From: a bacterium
GTDB lineage: Bacteria; Vulcanimicrobiota; Xenobia; Xenobiales; Xenobiaceae
Direction: 5' to 3'
Assembly: GCA_017444165.1 (NCBI GenBank)
Contig: JAFSXH010000179.1
Span: forward strand, 1 to 9,472
DNA: 9,472 nucleotides
Part shown: positions 7,336 to 9,472 of the stretch, one piece after another
Layout: each line of letters starts with the position of its first letter
Position numbering within the stretch: the first letter of the stretch is position 1
Notes under the pieces: model-generated
What the model was told of the DNA's origin: nothing
The model's database searches: none
The model's input: the letters and a program-made list of their open reading frames with translations, nothing else
Made by a program: the position numbers and the translations under genes

Positions 7336-7433
7336 ACATACACTCCTGTGAACATACTGTCGCCCAAACAAACGGGAATTTTTAACTTCAACAAGAACAG
7401 TGCATTACCTATCAAGAAATGAGTGGTATCCAT
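7332..7433 (-). CDS. 33-residue leader ORF overlapping the nupC start
   Basis: On the minus strand an ATG at 7433 opens a 34-codon frame whose TGA (7334-7332) overlaps the nupC ATG as ATGA. AAGGAG (7451-7446) precedes the start by 12 bases, a long gap but the same as seen for gdhA. The peptide begins MDTTHFLIGNALFLLKLK and ends in GDSMFTGVYV; it is partly hydrophobic but too short for a confident membrane segment. I do not recognise it. The overlap points to translational coupling or a leader peptide controlling nupC; a small partner subunit of the transporter is a second option. It could also be a chance ORF in the nupC leader. Confidence 0.45.
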   Translation of the reverse strand: MDTTHFLIGNALFLLKLKIPVCLGDSMFTGVYV

Positions 7434-7466
7434 CTGCTGAAAAAACTCCTTAAGTTAATCAAATGG

Positions 7467-7480
7467 TAAAATTTATTTTA
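7467..7480. promoter_or_regulatory. AT-rich palindrome, possible operator or nupC -10 region
   Basis: TAAAAT-TT-ATTTTA is a perfect dyad of two 6-base arms. On the minus strand its TAAAAT (7480-7475) could be the -10 of nupC, placing the transcript start near 7468 and about 17 bases before the leader-ORF ribosome binding site. No matching -35 was found, so an activator or a different promoter is possible. Confidence 0.3.
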
Positions 7481-7513
7481 GAAAACTTATGTTTAATTTT
7501 GTGCATACGACAC

Positions 7514-7541
7514 TTGCTGACGGTAGTTTTTGCAATATAAA
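7514..7541 (+). promoter_or_regulatory. Candidate promoter of the DUF6812-MBL unit
   Basis: TTGCTG (7514-7519) and TATAAA (7536-7541) are spaced by 16 bases. The transcript would start near 7548, giving a leader of about 185 bases before the ATG at 7734. That leader (7548-7733) holds no gene I accept and no riboswitch class I recognise. Confidence 0.35.
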
Positions 7542-7733
7542 GAAAAGAGAAAAGCACAAGGGAAAAATATGAAATAGGTTAAATGTATCTCAGATGTCTT
7601 GTTTAAGGCGAAGGTATGGTTTGTGTTCCCAAAGATTGAGGAATGTTGTACCGTATCGGATAAAACTGGAGTGGAGTAAGTACGTGCGTTCTATTCGATT
7701 GGGGTGATTGGATAGGCGTATCGGGAGGATTTT

Positions 7734-7991
7734 ATGGCTGTACAGACAGTAAAAAATAGAGTACCTGTTATTGTTCTGACGACTTCGTATCGTTTAGAAG
7801 GCGAGATGCATGTAGTGCCAGGGGGAAGATTGTTAGACGAGATCAATCGCGAACGTGATTTTATTCCCTTAACTAACGCTACTCTTTTTGATCCTGCCAG
7901 TGGTCAGCCTGTAGATACTCTTGAATTTATTGCTATTAATAAGCAACTGATTTTGATGATCGCTCCAGCGGAGGGACCTGAAGGCAACTAA
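7734..7991 (+). CDS. Small conserved protein, DUF6812-like
   Basis: 85 residues, starting at an ATG with GGGAGG (7723-7728) 5 bases upstream. There is no signal peptide or membrane segment. The sequence alternates short beta strands (VPVIVLTT, YRLEGEMHV, LEFIAINKQLILMIAP) with a helix-like LLDEINRERDF segment. This fits a small beta-barrel-like protein of the sort collected as DUF6812; I assign that family from memory and with reserve. No catalytic residues can be proposed. The metallohydrolase gene follows 25 bases later and is almost certainly in the same transcript. Confidence 0.75.
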   Translation: MAVQTVKNRVPVIVLTTSYRLEGEMHVVPGGRLLDEINRERDFIPLTNATLFDPASGQPVDTLEFIAINKQLILMIAPAEGPEGN

Positions 7992-8016
7992 TATTTGAAA
8001 ATTGGGGAGTGGTTGT

Positions 8017-8697
8017 ATGTTTGTCAGATATTTAGGGCATTCTTGTTTTTATGTGCGCTCTTCTAAGGGTACATCAGTCGTAGTAGATCCTTATTCATCT
8101 TATATACCGTACAGTTTTCCCAGTATTGAGGCTGATGTAGTTTTGTTGTCTCATGAACACAGAGATCACAACGCTTCTTACAGGGTTATGGGTAATCCCA
8201 TGGTTATTAAAGCTACTACTCCAGCTCTTATGGAGAACGAATTGAACATTCCGCGCACTAAGGAGAAAGTTACCTTCTATGGTGTGCCTACTAGTCATGA
8301 CGATTTTAACGGCAAGAGGCGCGGCCCCAATATGGTATGGCACTTTTATTGGGAAGGTGTTCATTTTGTTCACTTGGGTGATTTAGGTCACGTTCTGAAT
8401 GATGCGCAGGTTAATCAGATCAGCAAAGCGGACGTGCTCTTTGTGCCTATTGGTGGCTTATCTACTTTGGGACCAGCAGAGGCAGGTTTAGTTATAAACC
8501 AACTTAAACCCAATATTATATTTCCGATGCACTTTAAAACTCCCAAGCTGGATAAAGTTTATAACTTGTGTCAGAATACTTTGGATGATTTTCTCATTCG
8601 AGTCAATAAAGTGCAAGACCAGGCTAGTATGTCTATGGACATAGACCAAGGTACTTTACCTAAAGAGCAGACGGTTATGCTCTTGCGCTACGAGTAG
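8017..8697 (+). CDS. Metallo-beta-lactamase-fold metal-dependent hydrolase (UlaG/UPF0173-like)
   Basis: 226 residues. ATG 8017 is preferred because GGGGAG (8004-8009) lies 7 bases before it; the in-frame TTG at 8002 would place that site inside the gene. The fold begins with YLGHSCFYV and VVVDPY, as in UlaG/UPF0173 proteins. Metal-binding residues are visible: HEHRDH (H46, H48, D50, H51), H94 in TSHDD, D122 in HLGDLGH and H172 in FPMHF. All ligands for a binuclear site are present, so the enzyme should be active. It lacks a signal peptide and is cytoplasmic. The family cleaves phosphoesters, lactones or related bonds; the substrate here is unknown. It forms an operon with the DUF6812-like gene and ends at a strong hairpin terminator. 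Confidence 0.88.
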   Translation: MFVRYLGHSCFYVRSSKGTSVVVDPYSSYIPYSFPSIEADVVLLSHEHRDHNASYRVMGNPMVIKATTPALMENELNIPRTKEKVTFYGVPTSHDDFNGKRRGPNMVWHFYWEGVHFVHLGDLGHVLNDAQVNQISKADVLFVPIGGLSTLGPAEAGLVINQLKPNIIFPMHFKTPKLDKVYNLCQNTLDDFLIRVNKVQDQASMSMDIDQGTLPKEQTVMLLRYE

Positions 8698-8726
8698 TAA
8701 TCAGCAATTTGTAATTGACAATGTGC

Positions 8727-8775
8727 AATTGAGGCAGAATAAGGGAGCAGTTCCTGTTTTTCTGTCTCAATTTTT
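8727..8775 (+). terminator. Long intrinsic terminator after the hydrolase gene
   Basis: AATTGAGGCAGAA (8727-8739) pairs with TTCTGTCTCAATT (8760-8772), 13 bp with one G-T wobble. Above it, AGGGA (8742-8746) pairs with TTCCT (8751-8755) around GCAG. The 3' arm ends in TTTTT (8771-8775). The two-storey shape is longer than the other terminators here. An inverted repeat CAATT-TGT-AATTG (8705-8717) lies just upstream. Confidence 0.75.
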
Positions 8776-8785
8776 GATTTATAAA
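8759..8785 (+). promoter_or_regulatory. Weak promoter candidate for the exported-protein gene
   Basis: TATAAA (8780-8785) follows the preceding terminator immediately; a poor -35 (TTTCTG, 8759-8764) lies 15 bases before it. The predicted start, near 8792, would give a leader of about 47 bases before ATG 8839. Confidence 0.25.
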
Positions 8786-8838
8786 ATTTTAACATGGATA
8801 TCCTACACAATTTAAAGATCGTGTTGAGAGGTCTGTTT

Positions 8839-9435
8839 ATGAAGAATTTTCTATTGGGCGTGCTATTTTTGCTAGTATCCTCTTCCCCATTGCTGGCGGA
8901 GGAAGGGATGGATATTGTTAAGACTGGATTCATTTATGACATTCGTTACGGTGAAGTATCGTTAGGAAATATGGGCTTAAGGGTTGCGGAGGGGGCGCGT
9001 TTTTATGCTTCAGGCAATTTAATTGCAACGGATTCTTGGGAAGCGTCTTGCAAGAATAAATTTGCTTGTACCCATTTAGATCGATTTGGTTTTATTGAAG
9101 AGTTGCACTGTTGGCCCGATCGGATTGAACATGGGAGTACACAAAAAGATTTTCTCCTCGAAGATTGGGGGCCGCGTCAAAAGGTTGGAGAGGAGGCGAT
9201 CATATACGTGCAGTTCTATACAAAGCAGGGGTTAGACCTCGATCACCTCAAGCTGTTTATTGATGACGTAGCTGTAACCAGCGGGCAGATCAAAACAGCG
9301 GGAATAGTTATGGTTCCCTTGCGCTTACAAAAAGGAGAGCATCGGGCGCGCGTAGAGCTGAGACAAAGTGATCGGGCCGTTTGGGAACACTCTTGGTCGT
9401 TCAATGTTGAGGACGGCTCAGTCATCTTGGAATAA
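8839..9435 (+). CDS. Small exported protein with a C-terminal Ig-like domain, function unknown
   Basis: 198 residues from the ATG at 8839, preceded by AGAGG (8827-8831) with 7 bases between; the in-frame ATG at 8794 has no ribosome binding site and would bury the signal peptide. The N-terminus (MKNFLLGVLFLLVSSSPLLA, cut likely after A20) is a typical Sec signal without a lipobox cysteine. Residues 25-100 are beta-rich with three cysteines (C71, C77, C91), an odd number, so one disulfide and one free thiol are possible. Residues about 105-195 follow the Ig-like pattern seen in bacterial surface proteins: a GLDLDHLKLFIDDVAVTS block (compare GIDPSSVRLYVDGVDVTS), then QKGEHRARVEL and finally SWSFNV. 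The protein probably acts in the periplasm or on the cell surface. It is unlikely to be an enzyme, but no partner can be named. Confidence 0.8.
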   Translation: MKNFLLGVLFLLVSSSPLLAEEGMDIVKTGFIYDIRYGEVSLGNMGLRVAEGARFYASGNLIATDSWEASCKNKFACTHLDRFGFIEELHCWPDRIEHGSTQKDFLLEDWGPRQKVGEEAIIYVQFYTKQGLDLDHLKLFIDDVAVTSGQIKTAGIVMVPLRLQKGEHRARVELRQSDRAVWEHSWSFNVEDGSVILE

Positions 9436-9472
9436 TTTTTCTATACTCTCAGGTGAACGGTGAGTGTAAATA

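Noticed and set aside
7594..7707. 37-codon plus-strand ORF rich in arginine and lysine in the leader of the DUF6812-like gene
   Set aside because: There is no ribosome binding site before its ATG and the composition looks random. It could only be revived by conservation data.
8002..8016. TTG at 8002 as the start of the MBL hydrolase
   Set aside because: The GGGGAG ribosome binding site lies after this TTG and is well placed for the ATG at 8017.
8701..8730. Repeated AATTG motifs suggesting a mobile or repeat element
   Set aside because: They form only a short inverted repeat and part of the terminator stem; no terminal repeats, target duplications or further copies are in the window.
1..9472. 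tRNA, rRNA, CRISPR array, insertion sequence or attachment site
   Set aside because: No cloverleaf, no regularly spaced repeats, no transposase or integrase frame and no flanking duplications were seen.

Overview
The window reads as a chromosomal stretch from an anaerobic, amino-acid-fermenting bacterium. The evidence is a YgeY-type M20 hydrolase next to a catabolic-type hexameric glutamate dehydrogenase, plus a concentrative nucleoside transporter, in moderately AT-rich DNA that uses some non-ATG starts. The gene set would fit Synergistota or a similar group, but this is a guess from gene content and not a proven assignment. I see no rRNA or tRNA genes, no CRISPR array and no insertion sequence.

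Left part (1-3350): a two-gene plus-strand unit that is the unusual region. The first gene (139-2112) encodes a 657-residue soluble protein of unknown function. Its layout recalls the C-terminal half of very large P-loop ATPases of the BrxC/PglY/DUF6079 kind, but it has no P-loop. The second gene (2120-3184) starts at a TTG seven bases after the first stop. It encodes a protein that follows a full-length Sua5 threonylcarbamoyl-AMP synthase (YrdC domain plus C-terminal Sua5 domain) from end to end, yet every catalytic signature is replaced. The pair is followed by a small terminator-like hairpin and by about 150 bases holding a UAG-interrupted reading frame and a threefold degenerate repeat, probably the remains of a small gene.

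Middle part (3350-6031): ygeY and a glutamate dehydrogenase gene (gdhA-like), both with codon use suggesting high expression. They are separated by 81 bases that can form an 8-bp hairpin whose loop can pair with bases just before the gdhA ribosome binding site, a possible H-type pseudoknot. Two intrinsic terminators follow gdhA. The second is a symmetric 17-bp hairpin that can serve both converging transcripts.

Right part (6031-9472): a nupC-type nucleoside transporter on the minus strand is preceded by a 33-codon leader ORF whose stop overlaps the nupC start (ATGA). A divergent plus-strand unit follows: an 84- or 85-residue DUF6812-like protein and a metallo-beta-lactamase-fold hydrolase, ending in a long intrinsic terminator. 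Last comes a gene for a small exported protein with a C-terminal Ig-like fold.

Metabolically, ygeY (peptide or amide cleavage), gdhA (glutamate to 2-oxoglutarate and ammonia) and nupC (nucleoside uptake) fit a scavenging, amino-acid and nucleoside catabolising lifestyle. The left two-gene unit does not fit that theme and is the best candidate for something undescribed.
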